DNA of 64,000 nt, from assembly GCA_013407085.1 (NCBI GenBank), contig JACCGJ010000337.1, forward strand, positions 62,001 through 126,000, written 5' to 3'. Source of the DNA: Atriophallophorus winterbourni (lineage: Eukaryota > Platyhelminthes > Trematoda > Plagiorchiida > Microphallidae). This document shows, one piece after another, positions 46,586-60,600 of the stretch. Every line of letters starts with the position of its first letter. Positions within the stretch are counted from its first letter, which is position 1. The notes beneath the pieces were generated by a model. It was not told the origin of the DNA. It worked only from the letters and a program-made list of their open reading frames with translations, and searched no databases. Made by a program: the position numbers and the translations under genes.

Positions 46586-46645
46586 ATCAGACGGAGATAG
46601 CAGGTCCATGGAAGGGAAGCTTTCTGGCCATGCTTCAAGCAACCT
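46586..46645 (-). CDS. Candidate 60-nt exon, gene unknown
   Basis: Flanked by a good acceptor (GGTTCTTACAG) and a consensus donor (GTAAGT) on the minus strand. One frame reads RLLEAWPESFPSMDLLSPSD and is phase 0 at both ends, which would join the first visible BPL_N exon (SVSDGDN...) in frame. The evidence is splice sites and phase only; other frames are also open. Confidence 0.25.
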
Positions 46646-48020
46646 CTGTAAGAACCACTAATGAACCACTAATGAAGACCAAAGCCTTGTTTACAGGCTA
46701 CTGTGCGAAACCTATCTATGCTTTTGTATTTTACCGTACCCGCGGAAAGCAGAAAGGCAGATTTGCATCGAAAATGTGATAAAACAACTGTCACATACAT
46801 AAAAACACGATGGAACTTACTGTTCAACGCATAACATTTACAAATCAGAATAATAGAACACATAGTAAAGAAAGTAGATATCAAACTATTTAGACATTGC
46901 AATTCGTAAAATTCGATTAACCCACATACAACTGATTTCTGACAAAATCTAAGCAACGGAGTGAACGTAATCGATCAATTTGGCGGAGCGGACGTGTTCA
47001 CATCTGGCACTCGATACTATTGTTGAATGAGAGCGAATCACAAGCTTTCGAATGATATGCAACACAAGAGGAAGCGCCGAAAATACGGACGACCACAATT
47101 GAGAACTCGTAATATTTCGTGCTCAGAAAGGAGTGCATTGGAAAGGTTCGAGCGCCAACATCATCGGAACTATGAAAAGATGGGCAACGTCAGTCGCAAT
47201 CTATCGATGTGCAATTCGTCAACGCCGGTCAAACGAGGGATAGAAATGTACCGGTTGTGCCGGAGGGTGCTGTTCGGTTTAACATAGAAGTGCACGTGAT
47301 CAGCGCTCGTTGCAAATGTACTGCGCACCTACGCACTATGGCATTAAACATGAATGTGCATGCCAATAGCACATGAGACAAATGACCTCGGATCGTGAAG
47401 GCTCAGCGGTAAGGCTGAGGAGTTGAGTGTGCTGTCTGATCCTGCTGTTTTTCTGATTACTAACATCAGTCTGACGAGACTTCTGTACTACGAGCGATAC
47501 ATTAAAAGCAGTCCTATCCGATAACCTATAGTTGGACGCTTAGTAGAAACACTAACACAGAGACTGGAATGAATAGCCCATATAATAATGTAATGTAATA
47601 TGTGAATACGCTACGTATATGACACCTTTGTGATAAGCAACAAGTCACACGTTCAGTATGCTCATACACTGCTAATTCTGAGGAAACAAAATAGAAAATA
47701 GAAGAATTCCATTTATCGACATTCTCGTATTTATCATAAACTCGGTTTACCAGGAAACACGCGTCTACTGAAAAGAAACACACACAATAATCAAATACCC
47801 CACCCCATCTGACAGCCAACAATGGAAGCTGCGTTGAGACACTATTCCGTCGAGCCCGAACACAGTGTAGCACCGCTAAACTACGGAACAGAAAAAGTAT
47901 TTATTCAAGGTTTTCACGAAAAACACCTACCCAAGGCAACCCGTATGAAGCATAAGATACGGGTGTGCAATTGTGCACTATATCAGACCTGTGAAGGTCA
48001 CATCGTGGTAAAATGAATTT
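46646..48020. other. Intergenic between PLBD and BPL_N genes
   Basis: Contains a basic plus-strand frame (47,027-47,287) that I do not recognise. No convincing gene. Confidence 0.35.
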
Positions 48021-48021
48021 G

Positions 48022-48150
48022 CCATAAGCTGCATGCTATTTTCCCATTTTCTCGTATATCCGTCTGGTTCTACAAAACCTGACCTAAGACCACGTGCTGT
48101 CTCTGATTTGGATGCACTTTGCATGGATCCAGCATTGTAATTTCATACAT
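48022..48150 (-). repeat. SINE-like repeat, diverged inverted fragment
   Basis: Retains AAGCTGCATGCT, CTCGTATATCCGTCTGGTTC, GTGCTGTCTCTGATTTGG and GGATCCAGCATTGTAATTTC from the family consensus. Confidence 0.6.
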
Positions 48151-48491
48151 AAACAGACTATGAAGCCTCGGTCTGGTTTTCCTTGCAAAGGATTTCTTTT
48201 TCACCGGGTACGTTTTAGCCCAAATGTTTTCAGCACGTAATGCCGCGAGTTAAAAGTTCTCTGTCAAAACTTTTATTACGTTAACAACACACCGTAATTA
48301 CGTTCATTTGCGTCAATCTCATAGCCTAGTAGAACGTGTTTTGGTTAGACGCTTATTTCGACCACGATAACGAAGTACACGTGCGCAGATCAATTATAGA
48401 ATAATTTCATAACCACACCTACGCGAATACGCCAACAAAAATGATGTATTCGTCACAAAATACAGATCTGGAAGTGTACGAATTTACTCAA

Positions 48492-48686
48492 TCAAAATAC
48501 CGGCAATACACTTGGCATTCGAAACATGGCAGGCTGCTTCAAATCACCAACGAAATCAGTGACAATTGGCTTGAACGTCCATCGCGTAGGTTGTAAACGT
48601 GGCTTCTCAACAGGTACTGGCAATTTGGACCAATCAAACGGAGGGACCTGATCGTACGTGGGACCAGAATTGGCCAGCATATTTAA
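48492..48686 (-). CDS. PLBD-like terminal exon
   Basis: Acceptor TTACGCAG at 48,687. Begins LNMLANSGPTYDQVPPFDWS, then KPRLQPTRWTFKPI, and ends MPSVLPVF with TGA at 48,492-48,494. The tail after the conserved KF-P block is longer than in the human protein. Confidence 0.93.
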   Translation of the reverse strand, partial: LNMLANSGPTYDQVPPFDWSKLPVPVEKPRLQPTRWTFKPIVTDFVGDLKQPAMFRMPSVLPVF

Positions 48687-51600
48687 CTGCGTAACGGAAC
48701 ATACAGAGAAAGGTAAATTATGCAAATTCGCATGACTTTTCTCGCTAATTCGCACGCGTTATAAAACACACGTGATGGACCAAAGTACAACGTCTTAAAC
48801 AATCAAAAGTTTGACTTGTTGATGATTATTATTATTATTACACAAGTCTTTACAGACGATGTGCCAACAAGTATACCATGAAGAGGGTACATGATGAAAG
48901 AAAAATGTAGGGTCCATGGTTCTTGTTGAAGGCGACATACTACCCGGTTGCCAAGGCCGAAGTAGGGGGTTGGCTTAGGGGACCCCACCCGGAGCCTTTG
49001 ACTCAAAAGTCTACCCACAAGGCAGCGGTTTTTTTTTCTTCACGAGAGCCGGNNNNNNNNNNNNNNNNNNNNAATAAGGGTTTTCCTTCCCTTAGATGGA
49101 CTGCCCTCCCAGGCTGACGAGCTCCATCTACCCGGAGCAAACTGGTTTTGAGGAGCCAGTCATCCGCCTTCGCCCCTTCTCCTGTCAGTAGAAGCAGTTC
49201 CGCCATGTGCAGGCCAGGAGCTGCGCTTTGGTTGTCAGAGGCTGTTTGAGACGCACGCCATATGGGAGCATTTTATAGACAGTGGGAGCTCATCCCCACT
49301 GCCGCCCCCGGCTGTGACAACCTTGGAACCACTTGTTGATGAAAGTAAAGACTACCGTGCGTGCAGATTCAAAGTGAACAACTAGGGAAAATTTAAGAGC
49401 TGTACGCTTTGTGCGCATGAATGCGTCTGACTATACTCAATGCGAACTCGTGGAGAAAAGCACAGCCAACAATAGAGAAAAATATTCGTAGCTCAGGATG
49501 TGGATGGTGTTCAACTTGTGTTCGCCGAGCTTGCATAGTTGTTGTTGTACGTTTCGTCATCAGGCTAGATGACATCATCAGCAAAACTTCTTTCGAAGCG
49601 TCTTGTAGTTGGAATTCTTTGGTTATTATACCGAACGGACAGAGAAGCGGTATAATAACCAAAGAATTCCAACTACAAGACGCTTCGAAACGTCCAACAA
49701 GAACTACGCAAGCTCGGCGAACACGAGTTGAACAGGAAAAGCACAGCCAATTTGTTCACAGGTTATTCATAGGTGATATGTGAGTTAATATGATAGAAAC
49801 GTAAACGAAGGAGTTTTGTATGAGAAAGACTTTAATCTAAACTACCTAAACTACTTAGATCACGCCGATTAGATAAAATCTCCAATTTGAACAAATTAAA
49901 GCCTCAAGGATCTCTCAATAAACTCTTTGCTAGGTTAGTTGTTAAACAAGTTGAAGCAAAAACGTCAGATTCCTACCCTGTACAAAGTAGAGAGTGGCCC
50001 GTTAGACAAGAGACAGACGCAGCTCAATTACGAATGGACTATTTTCACGTTTGAATGTTAATTGAAAATAACATTCGTTTAGAGGATACCTTATCTTATT
50101 TCACAAAACATTCCATACCTCGAACAATCCCTTACAGGATTTATTCACGAGAAGGGATACGAGAAATTATCGGACCCATGAATATGCTGGTGGTACCCCA
50201 TTGAGACCAGTCGTGGAATACGCTGTGCAGTCATGGTCTATGTGCCTCAAGAATGAAGCAGAACTAATGTAGCGAATCTACCATCGCTCAACAAAACTAG
50301 TTATCAGCATCCGAAACAAGACTTATAAAGAAAGAATAGCTCAACTTAATCTGCTCGACTTTTCCTATCTACGAATCAGAGGAGAACTTATCCTAATTTA
50401 CAAAACATTCCATACCCCAAACAAACCCTTACACAGCTTATTCACGCGAAGGGTTACGAGAAATTATCGGACCCATGAATATATGCTGGTCGTACCCCAT
50501 TCCCACCTGAATTGTAGAAGGTATTTTTTACTCTGTCCGTGTCTGTTTCAGTTGGAACAGTTTACCTTCAACCGTTGCTCACTCCACTAGCTTGCATGAA
50601 TTTAAAACGAAATTAGACGCATTTTTATTGAATTATTCGTTTCCCGAACACTTATATAAGGCTTAATCTAATTCCTTATCTTGTTTACACACTTACATTT
50701 CAACTTTTACCATCCTATGGTTGTTGTTAAGCTTGTTGCTTTTTAGACCATTGAAAACCTTGAGTTTACAAACAAAGTTAAACTTGTATGCCACTGTTAT
50801 ATAGGGTTCTTACAAAGAACCACGATGTTTAAATAGAGAATGACAAAGTGATTCCTAACCAAGCGCTCGAGGCGCATATAAAAGACCAATGTATTGTAGT
50901 GCTTACATCCCCATCCCTTACACACCACTACCGGTTTCAGGCTGTTTTTGCCACCCTATGGTTGTTGTCAAGCTTGTTGCTTTTTAGATCATTAAAAACC
51001 TTGGATTACTTTGAGTTCGAATTCAAAACCAATTTGACGCAAGCTTACCGATTGTATCAGATGATGGTCGACCATTTTCACATCAATCCCGCCATGTAGC
51101 CGATATGCGAATTGTGGAATGGGATATGATCCGTTCGGGTCATTCAGGTCACCGCGCGCGGAAATCGCGTTGTGGGCCGTGTACGGCGGAGTGCAATCAC
51201 ATTTGGAAACGGGGTCGCGGGTGTAGTCGTTGTAGCTAGGGATGAAATTGCGTTGATAATCAATTGAGGGATTTCATGTAGCTCATGTTAAGTGTGGTTC
51301 TGGGCGCTATTACGGCGCACAAACCGTGACTTGGAAAGGCAAACGGTTAGAGCAGTTTTTGGGTAACGTTTCACTTCTGACAACAGAAGCTTCATCAGAC
51401 CAATGGTGATAGTCAGGACAGGGAACATGATTAAGTAGTAGTCAACCCACTACCACTTATTTGACTTTACCGCTAAACAGCCTATAGTACGCCTACAGTG
51501 TGTCACGTCTCATGGGAATGACCAGGATCAGTGGTCCATTTTCCTCACAGTGTTTATCCAAAACAATCTGATACAAGTGAACACGTCAAGGTCAGTTGAC

Positions 51601-54600
51601 ACAGCGGCCCACATGCGTAAAAGTACATAACTAACGGGGCTAAGGTTAAGCTATTTTTGAAGAAAAACAAAAAATCTAATTAACTAGTAGGCATTATGAA
51701 TACACGATCGGTCGGAAACATATTCCAAACGATTGGAAAGGCACGATTAATACAAATCAATATGAAAATCCGATTTCTGATAAACCAGATTGGCTAAGTT
51801 GAACGTAAATCGGTAATTGGGGGTACGGGCACAACTCTCAATTCATAGCAATTTGTCTCAGTTGTTGTTGTTCGAGAGATGTGAACTCACAAAGCCTGGA
51901 ATGGATTTTCAGAAAAGAATTCATTTACTCTATATTAATACTCTGACCTTTGGTAAGTGTAACTAAAACACATTGCACGAATGTGCAATCGTGCAGCATT
52001 TCTGTGCTGCGCGGCTAACATCGTGCTAAATTGATTGGCCAACGACAGTGAGCTGCATGCTGAAACAGGCTGGAGTCTCACTACCATTTCCATTCCCCCC
52101 CTCATATCTGTCTAGGCCTTGGTAACCTGACAGTATCTTAGCTCACGTGCGGTTTCTGACTGTGCGGCACTTTGCCTGGATCAGGCTTGTGCTTTCATAT
52201 CATACCACATAACTAAAACACAACATGCACAGCTGTACGTAATGCTGAACCTCATAATCTCACCCTACTGACCATTTGACACTAATCGAAATTCGAATCT
52301 GTCTAAAAAACATTTAGTATTGTGAACTATTACGTTTCCGTAACTTACCGCATCATCTTGTACATGGTAGGGAAATCTTTGATCTTCGCATGGTCTCTCG
52401 CGAAGATGACAGCACGCGCGGTTTTTGAATAGTCAAAGATGTCTCCGTATTTATCACGCATGACTGTGAATCCGCTCTCGTTGTAAATGTCCGGAAAGTA
52501 ACTGTATTGGGTATAAAATTATTTTCTTCAATGGATTATATTTTGAATGCAAATAACTAATTGGTGATGGTGACCTTGCTTTAGCGCCGCTTCCTTAGAA
52601 GAGTCCGAGGTTCGTTTGACCCCAATATTGTCTGCAAATTGATTTCAACGTACATCCGTCCTCATATTGAATATGCTATACCGGCATGTGATCCTTGGTT
52701 GAAAAAAGATATTCTGCTATTGGAAACTCCACAGTGCAGAGCGACAAAACTCGTCCTGGGACTATCTTAATGAGACTTATATTATTGAATTTGCATTCGG
52801 CTCAATACAGACGGAAACGAGGAGCACTAATATTCATTTGGACATTGCTTAATCAAACAAATCATCCTTGCGGTTGTTTGTTTCATATTTCCCATAACAC
52901 ACGTCTGCGCGGTCACCAATCGAAACTTTACCAACAGCATAGCAGGTTGAACTGCCGCAAATATGCATTTTCCGTTCGCAATGTGCAACAGTTAACTACT
53001 CATGTGATACAATCTGGAACTGTTGAAGTTTTCAAGAAATCACTGGATATCCACATGGACAAGTATGTTTTTGACGTTTGACAATAATCTAACAATATTT
53101 TGATATTTTTACCATCCGACCCGATGTACATTTTTGTGGGTCTTGTAAAGCTTTTTACCTGCAAATAATCTATGAAGATGAATAAATCTATAAATAAAAT
53201 ATTAAAAACACTGCACTGTTTCAAGGCAGTGCTGTGATCCTGATCATGTTGTTCCTACCTGATGAGTGCAAACAGCACGAATCCGGTGGTGTGTGTGCTG
53301 GAAGTTAAGCAAATATGGAGTGTTTTTTCAAGACTATGGGTTTCATATGATCTACGTGTGATTGAAAAGGGTGGTTCAGCAAAACTTATCCAACAGTGGC
53401 ATACAGGCTCAAATCATCTTAGCACTATCAGTTTACTACTGAGGTTCATGTGTTAATGCTGCAGGACATCACCGTGAGAGTTTCGACATATTTCAGTTAT
53501 TTACTCTCCAAGCTCGAAGGAAGAAAGCAACCAATGCACAGAGACTTAGAGTACTTTCACATAGTAGGCACCTCGAATTTCAACAATTTACTAATCAGCA
53601 TTTACCAACAGAGATTGATTCCCATAGGTTAAACTCTGAATAACAACACACATATCGCGATTGAAACCGTGGTAATTCCATGGAAAAATCGGAGCGTCGC
53701 ACGGTAATGTTGATGATATTACAGGAAGAGTAATACTAACACAGTGATTCGTGCTACTGCTCTATCAGCAAAGTGTGACTTAAAAGGCAAAAGATGCAGT
53801 ACGGTGAATTTTAACTCTGGTTCTCGATAACTTTCCTACTATGTCAACCCAACGACGTTTGACTATGCGGGTCACCTGCGGGTCCCGCGAACGCTGACCT
53901 AGTTTACAAAATGTTGAACAGCGAAAAATCATTGTTTGGCTGATCATGTGCCCATAATTACAAAACGCCCAATATTCAAAGGCGTTTCAGTGGTTCGCCC
54001 AGAAGCGATTTGTACATTTAACCCTCAAAGACCGCATCACTAGACCAAGGTTTACTGAGGAGATGTTTATCCAAAGGTTACTTGTCCAAAATTTATCTAA
54101 CAATGTGCCTAAAATTTTTATAACCAATAATTATCTTTCCCTTAAGCTTATCTTACGGAATTCGCATGAGGAGTACCAAATGTATTAAAGCGAATTTCAA
54201 GTAACTGACGGTACAGAAGGCGTACCTAGTCAGCAGAGTCTTGATTGATAAGTATCAGTACATGATAAACAGTTCAGCTGCAATTCGTACACCGCACCAG
54301 TTTGAAGCACAAATCAACGAACGCACATCGCAACAAAACTCACGGTAGGTTGTAACTCGGCCAGTAAGTTTGTTCTCGCAAAACATTCGTGACATCTGCA
54401 CTTTGAATTCGACCTCTGAAAATCAGGAAGTGAAATATAGGGGATCGATCGATAAATCAATATTTGGCAGAGTTTACGGTTCATTCCATCGATCGGTGTG
54501 AAATCATTGGAAAATGAATGACACAACAACACATTGTCATGAATGGCAAATGTCTGCAAGATTGCACGGAGCAGAACCGGTCGAAGATGGAGTATGAAAG

Positions 54601-57600
54601 CACCCAATTAGTTGAACAAACGCTATGCGCGCAGCATTAGACGTCCGAAGATAAATAAATGAAACCCAAGCCTGCTAACCAGTTGATGCATAGAAAGATT
54701 GTTGTTGTAAAAACACAAGATTTTATTCTAAGCGGAACGAACATACAATTTCTACAAATTCACAGCGGGCTCCGCACCGCTTGAAACACGGTGACTCAGC
54801 AATCACATTTCACTTGGAACCATTCGGTAGCTTGCGGAATTATTGAACTCGATTTACAATTATTTAACCAGTCGACTGATTAACCAGGTTTTTAATACAA
54901 CTCCAAGTTGGCCTTACGATTGCAAGAACATCAATCGACGGTTCGGAAACACGCCCATAAGTAGTTGATCTCCATACACGCGAATCAACTCCGAGATAAT
55001 CGCCAAAGATTGTAATCGGCGCGTACGAACAATCAACAAAGCGTGGCACTGGACAGACTCATTGATGCGCAATGAATGGACATACAAACGTCATATAAAA
55101 ACCCACGAATCACGATCTCAAATTACATTAAAAAAGACGTTTTGCTGATGATGTCGTCTTCAACAGCAGCAAAAACAACTTCAAGCAGTCCAAGTATAGT
55201 GTTTTTACAAATGCGCGTTCAGTGTGCAACCAATACACAATCAATATCCGTAAACAGAACTTAAACTGTATAAATGGCATTCCAATGATTACTGAAAATT
55301 TGAGTGTACAAATAAAGCCACTTTATCGTACTTAACGTACAGGAGATTTTCCGGAAACAAGGTTTATAATGGAAAAAGATTCGACACTATTCAAGAAATA
55401 TATCTGTCTTCCAGCATAACAATTACGATTGATCACCACAACAAATAGACGATATAATGGACTGAATCAATTGTTTCTAACGTTCATTCACAACATTGGC
55501 GGATATTTGATGGTGAAGGTCACTGTACCTCGTGTAATCGTTGTGAGTGAGAGGGAGAACAAGGTGATATTAACACATACTGACATCACGAGGGATGAGG
55601 CAATGTAGTGGTAGTTGGAGTCGGGGTGACTTCTCACACACTCACCCTTTTCAACGAATACTCACAATGAATATTACAAGAAGAAATGGTTCTCCTCTTC
55701 GACTATGTGAAACTCACAGTAGGATTAACTATCGAAATGGTTGGTTAAATTTGCCAGTAGATTAGGTTAGGCCAAATTAGATCCCCGTGCTACTCTATGG
55801 ACCGGAAACCTGGCGAGTGACAGCAAAGTCTTCTGGCCGCTTGCAATCATTCCACAATAATTGCCTTCGTCGAATTATTGGGGTAAAATGGCCATAAAAG
55901 ATAAGGAATCAAGACCTGTGGCAGATTGCTGCTGAGGACCCGATCGCCCAGCAGATCAGTAGAAGAAAGTGGAGATGGGTTGGGCACACCTTGCGGAAAC
56001 CGTATGACGACATCACGCGTCATGCTCTGGTATGGAACCCAATCGGGAAGAGACGGGTCGGACGCCCAAGGCTATCTTGGAAGCGCTCGTGTGAAGAGGA
56101 AATCCGCAAGTGTGGACTTAACTGGAACGAGATCAAACTGGCTGCTATGGACAGACCAAAGTGGAGACAAGTTGCCGAGGCCCTATGTTCCTCCAGGAAC
56201 TCAAGGGATTAAGTCAAGTAAGTCAAATTAGATCTCGCAAGTGCAACACATTGCAACACATTACCCATTTTCACTTGCACGTGTCTATCGAAATTTGAAG
56301 CAGACTAGGGTTACCGGTTTTAGAATCTAGGTTTGTACACGTCTGGTAATGAGTACAAACACCCCGAGGTTGTCCGCAATCATGTCTCCAGTGTGCTTAG
56401 TGCGATACGCCTTTTAATGTTCTCAGTCGACCTCATTGGCCAAAACACTGAGTACAGTTTTTCATCTCGTCTTGGACTCTACATTGTGGTTATCGGTACA
56501 AAAGAACAATGCGCTACACCAGTTGATTAACAACAACCATTACCGCAATGGTAAGCGGGTTAAGCAAACTTTCCTGAGAGCAACTATATCAACCTGAGAC
56601 GACCAATCGCTCAACACACAGCACTTACACTTGGAGATTCAAGGTTCAAGAATTTATGGTAAGAAAATAGCTTGCAGCTGTACAACACCATAGACTATTC
56701 TTATAAGGACAATAAATATATACAAATAAATGAGGCACTAAGAAGATCGACGGTTTTGTAGTTAGTAAAAATGTCATGTGTTGTCTCAGTTTGAAGGAAA
56801 AATATTCTATAGGATAAATGTTGTGTGAAGTTACTCATGATATAAACCGGATGTAGAGTGGTATTACTAAGCATAAATATATCCAGTTTGTTCCTGAAAA
56901 TCGTTTCACTAGATGATTGTACGTCTGAAAGTGAGGAGTTCCAAAAGAAACAAACGCGCACCGAATAGAACCGAAGACAGTTTCGGTGAGAATGTGGAAT
57001 ATACAATGCCAATGTGAGTGCGTATGGTTTGGCTTGAACAGAGACAAAATAGATACCTCAGAGGATAAATCTTTGAGTTCAAATTTTTATAAGTGAGGAT
57101 TAAACTAAATCGATTTAGCCTGCGAGCCTGTGTATTAAATTAAAAATTAAAATGCCCCAGTCAATCCTCATAAGGTAGGCCGCGAAGACAGACCACCATT
57201 TCAGTTGCTCTGTGAAAAATTCACTCGAGCATCTTGATGTCCTTTTGTAGCCATGGTGCCCAAGCTTGCACTGAGTAATCGATCACTGGGTAAATATACT
57301 TATTTATGAGCGAAGGAATGTTTCAAGGGAAAAAGGTCAAAAATACGTTGGAGCACACCTAGCATGCGGCTAGCTAGGTTGTACACTGATTCGCATTGCA
57401 TGCAGTTTTGCAGACTTCCACTGATCCAAACACCGAGATCCTTTTCTTCTGTTGTCCATTCCAGTTTTGAGATCCAAGATTGTAGGAGAATGGAAAATCT
57501 TTACCCATTTGCAACATATTGCACTTCCTGAATTTAAATGGAAGCTTGTTCCTCTCTGACCAGCTGTTCAATATATTCAAATCGCTTTATAAGCGCAAAC

Positions 57601-60600
57601 AGTCCACGCTTGAAGTGATTCGCATACAAAGTTTAGCATCGTCCGCAAAGAGAACCATTTTGGCTTTGACAAGTTTCGGAAGGTCATTGATGTAGACCAA
57701 AAAGAGAACCGGACCAAGTACCGAACGTTGTGGGACAGCGCTAGTGACTTCGATGTCACTAGACATCACACCATCGATACGTACAGCTGCCTTGCGATCA
57801 AGGTAGCTTCTCAGCCAGGTAAGAAGGCACCCATTAATACCAGCATCCTACAGCTTGGTCTGGAGCACAGAATGGTTCACGCGATCGAACGATTTTGACA
57901 TGTCCAAGTAACACGTATGCACCCAACCACTTTCATCCACGGCCTGCGTTCAGTCGTTCATTGTTTCCAGTAGGTTAGTCAAGCAAGAACGTGACTTGCG
58001 AAATCCATGTTGTTGTTTGGACAACAAGTTTTGGGTTTCGAGATGAAATACAGCAAACAGTTCGAAGATCACCGGAAGCGCTACTCGATTCAGTAAAACA
58101 CTGTAATCTTAGAAAATGACGACACTCGGTAGATGTAGTGTTGGTTTGCTATTCTCGGAATAATGCATTCTCAAGAGAAAATCGCTGCATAATCAGCATT
58201 CTCTTCATGCTATCGTTCTATAATTTCGTAATAAGCTTACACAGCTAAATACCGAACCGAATGTTTAGATAACAGAGACAAGACTCACGGAATCTGTTCG
58301 GCGACGGTGAGCAATCCTTTGTCTGGTAAGGGACCAGCAGGAGAATACAATTTTGCATCGAATATCATCCATTGATTGTTGTAGCTGAAACAAAAATCTG
58401 TGGTTCTAAGGCCAGTTTTTAGAAACATTTGGCGATAAGCAACACATATGCTTTCCTACAAATCCGACATGGGCATTTTGTTTAATTCAAATATTAGTAG
58501 CAATGGAAATAGCGCAATCCAAGCTCCCTGTTATGGATTGCAAGTTTGAAAGATAATTAAGAAATATCAGAGTGTGAAGTAACTAAAAATTTAACGATCT
58601 GAATCAAGGAAATATTGAATGCGAGGTAACATTAATCCCGGGAATTTTGTTGCAACCAGTTCATCAGAATATAATAATTTAGTAATGCACTTAAGCGTGT
58701 TACCACAATGGAGAAAACGCAATATGAAAAAAATACTACACGAGAGCAATCGGATGATGGCGATAAGAAAGATTCTCAAAAAGAAATTTAAGACGCCTGT
58801 GAATCTTCGTGAAGTGTTAGTGCAACAAAAGTGAACATACACGAAGCTCTGGAACACAGAATCCAATACCTGTATACGTCTAATTTATCCTTTATCTAAC
58901 TCCAGGTATACATATCCGCACAGCAATACTGGGCTGCAGTTATTCATATACGCATTATTATCAATGAAACCACCCATTTCGGTGGCAGAGTTTAAAACCA
59001 CTAATTCCTCATTGCCGAGAATTAGAACAGTTTCCGTTGCAACAAAAACTTAGAACTCTAAAAACATGGTACAATGCCACACAGCCTAACTAAAATAGCT
59101 TTAGCATCTGTGTCAACAATGAAGGGAAGAAATAAGTCGCCAGCATAATTCAAATGAAAAAGGCTATTTACCATGTTTTAATTGATTACCAGGCGTAGAC
59201 AGGTTCACATTAAACAACTCCATTATCGTGTCAATGACAACATTGAACAAAAGTGAAGAAATTGGACATACAAGTAACTGTAAGAAAGTTGGATAACACG
59301 CTATTATGCAATCTAACTCCCCCAGGACTACATAAATGGAGCACTTGAAAATGTACATGTACGTTAGCAGGACAACGTGTTTCTATCAACCGAATTAAAT
59401 GCGTTGTTGAAATAAAAAGATCGATATCGTATGTTGGTTATAAGTATAGCGTTGTTTTTGGGCTTGCCAAAATGGTTTACAAATATTCTGTAGTGACGAA
59501 ATTGTACTTACTCTTCACAAATCAGCGATTCACGATGTAAGTTGAGGCTCCGAGGGCAGATTTGACCGAGGCCTTGGGTAATGACGTTGTGAAGCATAGA
59601 CCTATGTGACTACAGAATAGCGTTTGCACAGTTTGTTGAAAATAAGTATGTTTATAGATTGTCGCCAATATTGTGGGTTAGTTTCTATCTACCAGACTTG
59701 ACGGAAAGGTCCTTAATAGTGCTTCGCGAAACATCACTACCTTTCTTAAACTAAACAAGACGAGACCATCAGGAATAGCTGCTATAAGGCCTTTCATTAA
59801 GGTAATGCAGAGCCTGAACTATGCTTCGCATAAGAGGTACGAGCGAGATCAATATCTGGCTTCTCGATGTAAGCAACACGGTCCGAAACATGTATGCACT
59901 GGTTGTCATTTCGACTCACGGTTCAATCAAAGTCCTCACCAAATTGAGCTCATTTGACTGACCTTGACGAATCGACTATAGTTCAATCGATTGGAATAGG
60001 TTTGGGACCGATCGTGAATTCATAAATGAAAGAAATGTGTGTGCAATTGGTTAGAACATTTTTTGGTAACGTTTCACTTCTGCTCTGGAAGCTTCGACAG
60101 AGCCAAGGGTGATAGTCAGGACAGGGAACATGATTAAGTAGTAGTCAACTAACCACCTCTAATTTAAACAGCTTATAGTAAGTCTACGGTGTGTCACGTC
60201 ACGACCAGGATCAATGATTTGCACATCAATCTAACACAAGTGAACATGGTCAAAGTCAGTAGACACGGTGGTCTACATGAATGAAAGTACACAACTAATG
60301 GGGTTAAGGCTAAACGATGGTTGAAGGAAAATAAAATACCAATTAAATTTTAGGTATAAGGTGAATAAGACTATCTACGTTCGTATCAGGCTGAGCTCCA
60401 GATTGTGGACATTTCTGCCCTATCTACCTGCATTCGCAATTTCGATTGCCTCCGCATGTAGGCGTTCGTCATACGGTTTAATACCGCGTCTAAATACTTT
60501 TACATTGTCTAGCACGACGTTATGACCTGTATCTAAAACGTGCTCCGACAAGGCTGAATCACGAATCAGAGGCTGCCTTTTGATACGCTTACGGTGTTCC

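Noticed and set aside
48923..49206. ORFs crossing the N gap
   Set aside because: They exist only because N is translated as X. The real sequence is missing.
53290..53330. Sequence resembling part of 5S rRNA (GGAAGTTAAGCA)
   Set aside because: The match is too short and no other 5S segment is present around it.
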